Shown piece after piece: positions 35,050-46,883 of a stretch of DNA of 64,000 nucleotides (position 1 is its first letter; each line of letters opens with the position of its first letter). The DNA is from Impatiens glandulifera. Lineage: Eukaryota; Streptophyta; Magnoliopsida; Ericales; Balsaminaceae. The position numbers and the translations under genes were made by a program. Location: positions 1,102,389-1,166,388 of the forward strand of contig NC_061864.1 of NCBI RefSeq assembly GCF_907164915.1. Reading direction: 5' to 3'. Under the pieces are notes generated by a model. That model saw nothing but the letters and a program-made list of their open reading frames with translations, did not search any database and was not told where the DNA came from.

Positions 35050-35822
35050 GAAGCTAGAGATTTATTTAAATATTTAGTAAAAAAAAAATGTCTCATTGCT
35101 AACCTCATCATTCACCAAATCCACATCATTATTCTTAATAACCTTTTGTACACCAAGCTTAAGAATATTCATAGCTTATTTGGTTTGGCTAATTTGATTC
35201 AATTGTCATTAAACAATCAATAATAATACATATTAAACGTGGGTTATTGTTGAATGAATAAAAATTTGAGTCAATTAATTTGAAAAGAAACTAATACTTA
35301 TTAAACTAAACAAACTAAAAAGTTGCATGGGAAGTTAGCAAAAAGAAGAATGCTCCTTTATTATTTACATGAATTGGATTTGGTCATGAACCTCGTGTAG
35401 ATACTAATTAATGATTCTGAAAGAAATATATTTATAAAAAGTGGGTACTATTCAAAATTGGCATAATTTGATTGAGTACCCTTCAAGTTTGCTGGCCACC
35501 TGCCGTCAACGTACGGCGGCGCTGTCAGCCATTGCTTTTATCTTATATAATTAGCATGTGAATTGTATGAGGATTAACTTTTTGTCTGTCTAATTGTTAG
35601 GTCGTTCAAAATCAAAATCAAAATCAAAATATGAATTGAACATTAGTTTTTACTTTTTAACCAAAGGAGGATATACATATAGGGATGAAGGTAAAAGTTG
35701 AATTTAGTTTTGGAGGTATATGTAACTGCAGGCATGGGGGCAGGAAATAATTAAACCAAACAAATAAGAAGAAGAGTTGAATGATTAATTTGAAGGGCCG
35801 GTGACATATATACTTTATAACA
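35050..35822. other. CYP74 upstream region
   Basis: AT-rich, no gene. A short GC-rich patch (GCCACCTGCCGTCAACGTACGGCGGCGCTGTC) lies at about 35493-35525 and contains an ACGT core and a CCGTCAACGTACGG near-palindrome. It could be a regulatory site, but no specific factor can be assigned. Confidence 0.4.
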
Positions 35823-36252
35823 AACAATTCACATGGGCAAAACTTATTTGTTCAAGTCGGTTGTGCTGATTCTAATGATAGATCTAGTATAATAATAATA
35901 ATAAACATTGAAAATTGATTTGTGATAACTACCATGACCAAATTGTTTATATTTATATTATAAGAAACTTTGTTATAAGAAAATATTAATGTATATATAG
36001 TCAATTGTGATCTTGTTACAAGATATAATAATTAAAAAAAATAATTAAAAAATATATTTATGGTTTTACCCCTCTGTGAGGGCACATGTGGTCCGTCTTG
36101 TAATAAAGGATCACATCAGCTTTAAAAAAAAATAACTGTGACAAATGTTAGAATTGTGGTTCTTTCTATTTATTTAATTAATTAATGTTTATAGGGACAT
36201 TAATTATGTGGGTCAATTAATATTCAAGTTTCCATAACAAAATATTTCACAT
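35823..36252 (+). repeat. Non-coding tandem duplication, copy 1
   Basis: Direct copy of 36319-36945. Shared blocks include TGCTGATTCTAATGATAGAT, ATAACTACCATGACCAA and ATTATGTGGGTCAATTAATA in the same order. Near 35971 it retains the empty site (TTTGTTATAAGAAAA) corresponding to the Tourist insertion in copy 2. Confidence 0.85.
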
Positions 36253-36318
36253 ATATATATATATAATTAGAGGTTGATCAAACATACTTGTTTTTAATTA
36301 AATTATTTAATATTTATA

Positions 36319-36945
36319 ACAATTCAAATGGGCTACAAACTTATTTGTTCATGCATGTCGGTTTTGCTGATTCTAATGATAGATCTAGTGACAATATAAT
36401 AATAATAATAATAAACATATTGAAAACTGACAGTCTGATAACTACCATGACCAACTTGTTTATATTTATATTATAAAAGACTCTATTAGGCCTTGTTCGG
36501 ATTCGGGTTATTGTAATAACTTAGAGGGGAAAATGAATAATGATTTGTGATGATTTTGAGGAGATGAAAATATTTTTGGTAAAATTACTTAAAGGGTATT
36601 GATATATAATAATAAAATTATAAATAGTATTTTAAAATAAAATGTATTTTAGTATTTTAAGTAATGAATTAAGTGATATGATTGATGAGAGGAGAGTGAA
36701 AAAATGTTTAAGTGGGTTGGATTATTTAAATAACCCAAACCGAACACGGACTTAGAAAATATTATCTTGTTTTAAAATATATAGTTGACAGATTTAAAAT
36801 AAAAAACGAAATTAATATTTCACTAAATGACAAATGTTAGCATTCACTATGTTTGGTGGTTCTTTCTCTTTAATTCATTAATGTTTATATGACATTAATT
36901 ATGTGGGTCAATTAATATTCAAGTTTCCATCAAAAACAAATATTC
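36319..36945 (+). repeat. Non-coding tandem duplication, copy 2
   Basis: Second copy, about 496 bases downstream of copy 1, interrupted by a 263-bp Tourist element at 36489-36751. Confidence 0.85.
36489..36751. mobile_element. 263-bp Tourist-type MITE
   Basis: Ends GGCCTTGTTCGGATTCGGGT and, inverted, GTCCGTGTTCGGTTTGGGTT. It is flanked by TTA on both sides (36486-36488 and 36752-36754). The GGCCTTGTTCGG end plus a TTA duplication is typical of PIF/Harbinger MITEs. The interior is AT-rich without an ORF. Confidence 0.9.
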
Positions 36946-37307
36946 CAATCTATCTAAATGAAGGTAGATAAAACATATTTCACTTTAATTAATTAATTTG
37001 TTATTTTTTTAAATATGTTTGTATGTTGATGAATATTTTTTTATATTTTTATTATTGATCTCAAATGATTTGATTATGTTTTAATGTGTTTATTAACCAT
37101 GTGAATACTTTCACTTTCCTTTATCTTTATCTAGGTTGCTTGTTTTTATATTGATTGTGTAGGTATGTTTAAATTATTTTATTTTTTTAATATGACATGA
37201 CATACACTATTATTTAGTATTTATAATTAAACATATAATTTAGATGAATTATATCAATTGTTCTGTGGGAGTTTTATTAACTGGAATTTCTACCATAAAA
37301 CTATATA

Positions 37308-38357
37308 CAGGGCTGTGCAAAAAAATCGGAAAACCGGTAACCCATTCGAACCGATAGTTAACCGGTTTTATTTTAACGGTTTATTAGTTAAGCGGTTTTA
37401 GCGGTTCCGGTTAATCGGTTTTTTACCGGTTAAATGGTTCGGTTTTCGGTTTCCCTATTTTTCTAACGGTTTAACTGGTAAACCGGTAATAATTTAATTA
37501 TTTATTTTTATATTTTATAATTTGTATTAGTTATTTTATAAATAATTTTTATAGAATAATTTTTAAAAAATATTATAATCTATATAAAATTTTACAAAAA
37601 TAAATTAAAAACAAATTGAAATAATTTCATTAAAATATGTAAAATTGTTTTTATAACGATACGATAACGTGGAATTATAAATTAACAAAATCAAAATAGT
37701 TGAGCAAATTAAAACTTGATGTCTTCAAAGTTTAACCTTCACTTCATGTTTTAACTTTCTCTCAAACACGTTTAACACGGAAACACTTAAAATCAAAGTT
37801 ATAAATTATAATTATCGATTCTACTTCCCGTTCTATCGGTTGAGAAGGGGATTCAATCATATTCGTTTATACTTATTTGATCAAAAACTAATCGACATAA
37901 TAAATTTAAATTTTCTAAAAAAAACATATAAAAACGTAACAGAATAGCTATAAAATATATTATGTTGTTACAATAAAATTATATATTATAACATATTCCT
38001 AAATGTATAAATAAAATATATTATTATAACATAATATATTTATATTATATTATATTATAATAATATAATATTATATAATAGAGACAAGAAAAGATTGAGA
38101 ATAATATAATAGGAAAGTGCGAACAATAATTTTAAAAAAAAAAATTATAAGTTTATTACTTAATTTAAAAAAATTGAAATATCGGTTTCTGGTTAAACTC
38201 GGTTAACCGGCCAGAACCGACCAAAACCGGTAGAACTAGAATCGGTAAAACCGATACCATTAACGGTCGGTTAACCGGTTTGTAAAATAAAAGTCAAAAC
38301 CGGTATTAATCGGAACCGTTTAACCGGTTAATCAGTTAACCGGCCGGTTGAATACCC
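37308..38357 (+). mobile_element. CCGGTT-rich hAT-like element, copy 2
   Basis: Starts CAGGGCTGTGCAAAAAAATC and ends at GAATACCC, with an exact 8-bp direct repeat ACTATATA on both sides (37300-37307 and 38358-38365). Its 1,050 bp match 16581-17562 in opposite orientation. Each end carries many AACCGGTT-like motifs. The centre is AT-rich and non-coding. The 8-bp duplication and CAGGG terminus indicate the hAT superfamily, although the terminal inverted repeat is only a few bases long. Confidence 0.88.
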
Positions 38358-38365
38358 ACTATATA

Positions 38366-39905
38366 GGACTATTTTATATAAAATTAAAATATAAAAGAGT
38401 GTTTTAGTTATATTGATTTTGAATAATACCTTTAATGTTTTGTTTGATTATATGTATTTTATTATTTGTGTGATTATATCATTTATATGCATTATAATTA
38501 TAATTTGATGTGTAATTTATAATATAATTTAATTCATGTCAACAACCAATAAATATATATTATAGGAATGCTAGTATAATCATATATCAATAGACAGCAT
38601 ATGAAGAAATCACGTGTTGTGTATTATATCTGAATATATGCATTTTATTAAATAAATATATTTTTATGTTTGTATTTATATATGAATATAGATATAAAAA
38701 CAAATCTGTAAAGATTGATATCGGACATGTAGGTTTTGAGGAGATAAGTATGTTCTTTTTAAAGTTAAATATTTGTTGTTCATAATAATCATATATATAG
38801 ATCATCAAATATAAAGAAAAAAAGATGGTCCCAGAGAAAAAAGAAATAAATTTGAACTGTATGGTCCATATCATATGAAAATTGAGATGACAATATTTAT
38901 TTTATTTTATTTTATTTTTTTCTAAGAACATATATTACTTACTTTAGGTGTATTAATATATATTTTTTAAACAAATATTATATTTCATTCATACAATAGA
39001 GTTCTTCATTAAAATTACAATTGTATTAGCAACAGTTCATTTTAATAATATTAAAGCAAGACACGTAAATAATTGTAAACAATTGCATCAATATTGTATG
39101 GAAGGATTTCAAAATGAGAATAGTATAAGAATAAAAAAAATATAATCCCTCTAAGGTAAGAAAATGTGTGAAACTGCTCTCAAATATTAATCAACATGGA
39201 TAATTCATTGGTAAAGATAGAAAGAATATTTATAAGTTGAGTTGAATGTAACCATTTGAAAATTCAAGAACATACTATGAAGTTTGACAATAAGATCATT
39301 CAACTTTGTCATAGGTTTTTGATATATTAATCTTTGTAACAAATAAGTTGTTTACTTATTTTTTTTGAAAACTATGAAAATGATGTATATTTTTAAGTTC
39401 TTAATATATGTGTTAGAGATACATCCTTTTCTAGGAGACAACATTTTTGGTGTGTAATGGAGAGTGGAGACCCCACCTGTAGAGAATCATTATTATTAAA
39501 TTTTTGTTGTTGTTGAGAATGGAAAATTCTTCTTAGTTAATATTAGTTTGGGCCGAACGGATAATCCAATTATTCAGCATTTTCAGCCATCAATTTAATG
39601 GGTCAGGCTTTCAACAATACGATTGCGTTGTTAATGGGCCAGATAATTGTTCTTCGAAATATAGGGCAGGCCTACAGAGCATACATTTGTTTTTTTCGAG
39701 CTAAAATAAAATAAATATAATCAATTTTATTTTTCCAAAAAAAAATATTAATTAAGGAGAACCATGACACCCACAATCAACTTCAATTCAAAATGCTACT
39801 AATAGAAAAATCATAATAATAATCTTAAACTCATAAAATAGACACCTCTTCTTCTTAAAAAATCGAAGCCTCAACATATACTTATTTTTCTTTGAAAACT
39901 AGACC
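38366..39905. other. AT-rich intergenic region
   Basis: No gene recognised and no bounded element found. Confidence 0.5.
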
Positions 39906-39913
39906 AGAGCAAA

Positions 39914-39952
39914 AAGGACGTACCTGGGCTGAGGTGGGCTTAAGCCCACCCC

Positions 39953-39990
<38 letters not shown>

Positions 39991-40673
39991 AAATAAAAAA
40001 AATCTGAATATCTGCTTCTCATTTATAAACCCTACTTATATATTGACGAATCTTTTTATATACTTAATTTCATATCATTAATTATCTTCCCATTTTATTT
40101 AGGATTTATTTAAACTTAAATTTTATTTCACTAATTTAATATATTACTAATTTTTTATCATCTAATTATTTTCATTTAAATTTTTTATATTTATTTTTTT
40201 AATTTGAAAAGTGATAAAATATAAAAAAAAATTATAATTTTCTTCCCTAATATTTATCTTCTTAATTTATGTATTAATTAACTTTATTATATTTATAACT
40301 GATTTTATTTTATTAGGATTGATTAATATATATTTATCTAATTTTTTATTTTTCTTAGAATTTTACTATAACTCTTCAATAAAATATTTATTTATTTTTT
40401 AATAATACGGAGCAAACATTTTCGGCAATGAAAATGTGAACACTGAATTTCGCAATAAAATAGAGCATGATGTTTTTGCCACTCTTTGACACTTTATATG
40501 GAACGAAATTCATCTAAGGATGTAAATATATATTTTATTATAGATGAATTTTATGTTTTAAAATCTCGTAAAGTTTAACTTATTTAATTATTATAGTATA
40601 ACGTCTTTTATATATATAATTTATTACACAAAATTTAAGCCCACCCCAAGGTGAATTCTTGCATCCGTCTCTG
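39914..40673 (+). mobile_element. 760-bp hAT derivative with transposase vestige
   Basis: Flanked by AGAGCAAA (39906-39913) and AGAGCAAC (40674-40681), 7 of 8 bases identical. The right end GCATCCGTCTCTG is a hAT-type terminus, and both ends carry a GTGGGCTTAA/TTAAGCCCAC inverted motif. At 40408-40480 a frameshifted vestige of the hAT transposase C-terminus remains: EQTFSAMKM, then EFRNKIEHD in another frame. An AT run lies at 39957-39986. Confidence 0.78.
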
Positions 40674-40707
40674 AGAGCAACCCTTAAAATAAACTTGTCT
40701 TAAATAC

Positions 40708-41268
40708 ATGTGTAATATATATAATGATGCTTAGTTTTTAGATTGTCTGAATTGTCGGGTCGAGAGCTGCGGCTAATTTGAATATATATGTGAGTAAATG
40801 GATACTTGAGTTGGATTTTGGGTTAACTCGCCCATAAACTTAAAACGTTGAAAATAAAATTAAAAAAGTTATAAGTATGGTTTGAACTTGCAACATAACA
40901 AAAACAAGTACAACCTTTTAGCCAATTAAGTTAATAACAATTTATATTTTAAATTCAACACCAAATTGATGAACGCGAGACATTTTAACAATATAAGTTC
41001 AATTTTCTAACTAACTAATCTCTCTCTATATAATGATGCTTAATTTTTAAAATACACGGATTGTGAGATCGAGAGTTGTGGTTAATTTGGATATATATAT
41101 GTGAGAGTAAATGGATACTAGGTCGGATTGTGGGTTGACCCGTCCATAAACTTAAAACGGTTAAAAATAAAATAAAAATTACTATCACATTTTTACTGTA
41201 ATATTTTTTTCACGTTTTTTTTATATCATTACTCGTGCAAACGCACAGAATACAGAATACATGCTAGT
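40708..41268 (+). mobile_element. Helitron fragment pair; 250-bp mini-Helitron at 41019-41268
   Basis: The 3' part begins TCTCTCTATATAATGATGC (41019-41039) and ends CATGCTAGT/T. A hairpin GTGCAAACGCAC (about 41235-41246) lies shortly before the CTAG(T) end, and there is no inverted repeat or target duplication, all as in plant Helitrons. An A precedes and a T follows the element. The first about 190 bases are repeated upstream at 40708-40900 (ATAATGATGCTTA, GGGTCGAGAG, GAGTAAATGGATACT). Thus either the element captured its own 5' end or two insertions are nested or adjacent. Confidence 0.65.
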
Positions 41269-44200
41269 TAGCGTTAATTATGGAACATATGACTTATGTC
41301 AAATTAATGTATTTTTAGTTGTTAAATGTGAATTAAAATAAATAAAATTAAGTAACACAAGTTATTAAAGTTAATTTTTAGTATTTTGTTTTTTTATGAA
41401 TTTTGCATTATCATAAATAATTTGCTTGATTGTTTTATGAGTCATTTGAAAGTATTCTAAAAAAATAAATTTGTTGTAAATAATAAAAGTTAAGTTATAT
41501 GAGTGAAAAGTTGTTAAAACCTTATATATCTAATGAAATAAAATATTAAATAAAAATAAAAGATAATAATAATTAGATTGATAATTTAAATATTGTAATT
41601 GATGAAGTGTTGGATTGGGATTGGATGGTAGTTATTTGAGATTATTTTCAATGTATTTCTTTTGTCTTTTCAAAATGACAAATGTTAGCTCGTTTGATAT
41701 ACTAGATTTTAGTTTTTCTTTTATTATTTTTTTTTCAGAAAAAATATTTATCTTATTATTGTAATTCTAATAATAAAATTATTTATTTTATTAATTAAAA
41801 TATAATTACTTTATTTTTATTTTAAAAAATAATTTTATAATTTATTCTAAATAAATTTAAATAACCTATTTATTAAAATATAGATTTTATCAAACAAAAT
41901 TAAAAATAAATTATATAAAAAGCCTAATATCAACCTTTTTGCTATGGGTTTGACTTTGACTTATCTTAGTATGTACTATATATGATCCATTTTCTTGGAT
42001 TAGGTATCGTACTCAAATGATTATGAATGACTTTATTATATCTTTAAGGGCTTGTTTGATTTGATGTTGGTTATTATAGGTGTTTTTATTATTTGTCTTT
42101 TAATTATTATATTTTTTATATTTATAATTTATAAAATAAAATTCTTTTAATATTTTTATTAATAAATTAAATTATTGAATGGTTTAAAATAATAATATTA
42201 TATATAATTTTGTATTCTATGGCTATTATAAATAGATACTTATAAACACAAAATTAAATATTGTATAAAAAAACTACTTATACTATACTTTTGCAGAGAC
42301 AATGGGTATTACCATGTGTTTGGCTAGTTTACACAAGTTTATTTAATTATGAGTTATTTATTTTAAAATAATTCTTACATGACACCTCACATCATTTTAT
42401 TAATAGATTATTCAGTTCTAAAAAAATATCTCTAAAATCTTATTTGTAATCTTTCCTAAATAAAATTTTAAATTTATGATGACTAGTGTTTTGAGTATCT
42501 TAGTTTCACACTTAAACTCTCTACAAAAAAATTATAATTTGATTTTATCTTCTTCTTTTTTTTACAATTTACCAAGATCAACACAAACTCTTTCTAATTT
42601 TTGAACCGCTCAACTCACAGACCGGTTAATATTTTAAAAAAAATGTATAATTTTATATTTAAATCTTTCTTAATAATTAATTCTATAATTTCATTTTCTT
42701 TAAAAACAAATTGTGCTAAATTGATTTATATGTAATTTATTATTATTATTGTCAATATTAAACAAAATTAAATATAATTTACATTATTAGTAATGATTTT
42801 TGGAAATCAATAAACTGAAACAAATCATTTGTAAACTGTCTTAACCGAACCATTTATACTTTAACATTAAATACAAAATAAAAAATCAAACAAAGGTAGT
42901 GGACTATAGAGCCTTAAACTAAACTTGGTTGTAGTTATCCTCTATTTTTTTTTTTTTTGAGGTGTAGCTTTATCTGGATTGAACAAAGTCACGCCCTAAA
43001 TAAATACGCCTTGACTTTGACGTAATTTCCATTATTTGTTGCATGTATTGTATAGACTTCACTCTACTTTGAAAACAACTTCTTTCTCTTCATTTACATA
43101 TAATTTTATTTATTTAAACTAAACTATTTTTTACATTTCAAAAAAGATATCATTCCATAAAAAGTTGATTAGAATTTTTATTTTTTATTTTTTATAATTA
43201 CTTGAATTATATTGTCTAGGGTATGAAAGAAGAACGTTTTTGTACTTGCTACTCGTACCCTTGGTCGGTCAAATATATCAAACTAGCTAGGCATAATAAT
43301 ATTAATATATAGATTTGACTTGAAGGATCGGATCGGATCTTGCATAAATATTTCACGGTCAGTAAGGTTGACATTAGAAATCAATTATATATATTGCCGG
43401 CCAAACAATTAATACCTTTTTCTGCTGTCATCATCCTCGGATCATGATCATGTCACTTCTCATTTCTTTGACTAGTTATTGTTGGCGGGGAGGATCTACA
43501 CTACACCAGGCATATTTGGGCTCAAGCCCAACAAAAATATTAATATTAATATTTTTTCTTATAAAATAGGATCTGGATAAAATATTTATTTAGTTTTTCA
43601 AGTTCAGCATAACTTTAAATTCTGAATGGGTCCAAGATTATTAACCGAAGTTGAAGTGCTCAAGGAGGTAGGTGGTGAATCTGACTATCCATTATATTAT
43701 CTCAAAGGTCTCCCTCCAAACAAATCATTAGTAAACCTAACATGTAAAAGTCAATTTAATAGGTCAAAAATAATTTATTATTTATAAAAATTCAATCATT
43801 TACAAATAATAAAAGTAATTTATATCTACTAAATAAAAACAATTTATCTATGATGGGATATTGGTTAAATTAGATTAAAATAAATAATATATATATATAT
43901 AAATTTATAAAGTTTTATGTGTATAGACTTGTGGGTTACTCAATTTTAGGAGTTTTATGAGGTTTGAAAAAAATGTGATTTAGGTTTATTATATCCTTGA
44001 CATCTTATTCATATATTTTCATTAGATGAGACATAATATCATTCTTAAGAGCTATATATGTGTCTTTGTTTTGAAAATGATTAATAAATGAACACACCAA
44101 TTATTAATGAAATGAATTATGGTGCTTTAATACTAAGATATTAGTCTTCACAAATATTTATAATAAATATAATAAACTTATTTATTTATTTATTTATCTA

Positions 44201-46780
44201 TTATTATATTAATTTTTAAAAACTATGCGTTTAAATTGATTAATAATAAATATTATAATTATATATATATCGTGGATTATTTCACCCTCTATTATTCAGA
44301 GTTTTTTTTTTAAATTATATATTTATTAATTAAATATTATTTTTTTTTCTTTTTATTAATTAATTAATCAATTTCTCTCTCTTATTTTTATTTATTTATT
44401 TCCTTTTATTTTTCTTTTTTATAATATTTTTATAAAGGTTTTTTTTCTAATATAAAAAAAATAAAATTAAGAGTCTTTTATTTATTTATTTTTTATTCAG
44501 GTTTATAATAATAGTAATATTGAGTTACTATTTTTTTTCTTTTTTGTATAATCTTAATATTACTCTTTTGGGTATTGTTGGATTTAATTATTTTTGGTTC
44601 ATACATCTAATTGAAATAGTTGTATAATGAATTTTTTCTTCTTCTATATATATTATTTATACTTTTGTATTGTCTTTTATTTTTACTTAAATTTATAAAT
44701 ATAATATATATAATTGAACCTAAATATACTAAATTAAATAATTTAAATAAATATTATAAACTAAAATACATAATATAAACTTTAAATAAAATAAACCTTT
44801 AAATAAATTACTTAAATTTTAAAATATTTATAAAAGTATCAATTAAAAAAAACTTAAAATAAAATAAATTACATCAAGCTTATAATATTTATAATATTTT
44901 ATGTAATATATGTAATATTACATAAAGCTTACAATATTTATAATATTTAACTATTTATGCAATATTTTAATATTTATATAATATAATATAATATATTTTA
45001 TTTTAATATTTATATATTATATTATATTTTAATATATAATATTAAAATTTTATGTAATATATTTCATTTTAGTGTATAATATTTCATTTTACTTTATAAT
45101 ATTTATTTGAATATTTAAATTAAAATATTTAATTTTAGTTATACACAATGTATTTATAAAATTAAGTAAAAATAAAATATATGAGTAATAGTATTTATGT
45201 AATATAATTTATTTTAATATTTTTATAATATAATTTATTTTATTTTAATATATAATATTAAAAGTTTATGTAATTTATTTTTATTTTAATATATAATATT
45301 TATTTGAATTATTTAATTTATAATGTTTAATTTTAATTATATATATTATATTTATAAAATTAAGTAAAAATAAAATATATGTGTTATTTTAGTATTTATG
45401 TAATATATGTATTATTAATTTTAATTATATATATTTATATTTGTAAAATAAAGTATTTAACGAGTTTAATGTGAAAAATATATAATTAGTATGTTAATTA
45501 ATGATTTAGAAATAGAAATGTGAGTATTCTGAGAATGAGAATAAAAATGTAGATTATGTGAATATATAATATATGAGAAAATTTGTTTGAAAGGTAGGTA
45601 AAACATAAATTAATTCTCAATATTACATATATTATTACATTTTAACATTTTTTAGGATTTGTATAGTTAAAGTTGTAAGATTGATTCATAAAATAATGCT
45701 AGTATTTTAAGTTTAGAAGAGAATAATACTAATTTTTTAAATAGTTTTTTTTATAATTAGTTTAGGATTCCAAACTAATTTAATATAAATTTATGTCCTC
45801 AAATAAATGTCATAATGATTAATTAAATATATATATTACCTTGAAAAAAATGTGTGTGAAAATATATGCAAGTATTGGTAATTTATGGACTTTTACCCAT
45901 TTTTTTTATTTATTGAAAGACGATTAATGGGAAAATAGAAGAAGCCATGGCAGCAGGAGGGCGGTCAATCTGACCGGTCCAGCTTCGATGGTCATTTTTA
46001 CATTGCGGCGGCCTGACTCTTCCGCTTAAACTATTCCCTTTTCCCATTCATATATACCCTTTTGGCTTTTTACCATACTAAGTAAATTACCATATTATTA
46101 TTGTAACACTTATGTTTGGAATGTTTTCTAATCATTATTTTCTGTGAGAAATTTAATTCAACACCATGCATATATCAATATATGAATGTTGAATGAATTA
46201 AATTATTCAGAACTTTTGACCTCAAAATTATTTCTCATTCAAACTCAACCAAATATTAATGGGAATCAAGCTTTAATTGTCCTCTATCCATTGGAATTAC
46301 AAGAAACGCACATTATTAATATTATATTAATATATTTCTGAGAAATTAGGAAAGAATATACCAAACCAAACCAACCCACACGAATAGTACATGTGACGAT
46401 GATGAGTCAATAACGTAAAATACAACAACTCTTGTCATTTTTCTCGTTCAAAGAAGTCGTCCGTTCAATGCCAGTCTTAACCCTAAAAATGGGATTAATA
46501 ATTAACACAACCCATTTGTCCTAATTAATTAATTAATTAATCATGCTGTCTATCTATCTTTAGATTCTTCCCCTTTTTCTCCTATATATATATATAATTA
46601 ATAATAAATTCATTATTGACTGCCTAATTATAACTGTTCATCAATAACATATGAAAAATCAAACCAAACGACACAAGAAGACGAGTGAAAGGTGGAGAAC
46701 GATCCTTCTAGAATTGTTTCATGTACACACTATAGACGTTCATTCCTTCTTCTTGGTTTGAAATTTTTCTATTTTTTTAT
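41269..46780. other. Long gene-free AT-rich region
   Basis: No supported gene in about 5.5 kb. The stretch 44180-45480 is extremely A+T-rich and quasi-repetitive (ATATTTATAATATTTAAT-like units), with hardly any C or G. A GC-rich island of about 70 bases near 45950-46020 lies in the WD40 gene's distal promoter. GGGCTCAAGCCC at 43519-43530 looks like a fragment of a transposon end, but no partner end was found. Confidence 0.5.
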
Positions 46781-46781
46781 T

Positions 46782-46790
46782 TATATATAG
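46782..46790 (+). promoter_or_regulatory. Probable TATA box of the WD40 gene
   Basis: TATATATAG about 95 bases before the ATG, followed by a CT-rich 5' UTR tract (46826-46850). Confidence 0.45.
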
Positions 46791-46883
46791 ATAAACACTT
46801 TCCTTTTTCCTTTCCCACCAAATCCTCTCAGATTCTCTCTCTCTCTCTATACACATCTTCTCCAATTTCAGTTCTTGGAAAAA

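Noticed and set aside
38587..38874. 95-codon minus-strand frame
   Set aside because: Composition is Ile/Phe/Tyr-rich, as expected from random AT-rich DNA, with no motif.
43515..43535. Transposon end (GGGCTCAAGCCC)
   Set aside because: A short palindrome without a matching second terminus or target duplication.
46875..46883. WD40 protein starting at 46875
   Set aside because: The codon there is TTG; the first ATG is at 46884, which is the plausible plant start.
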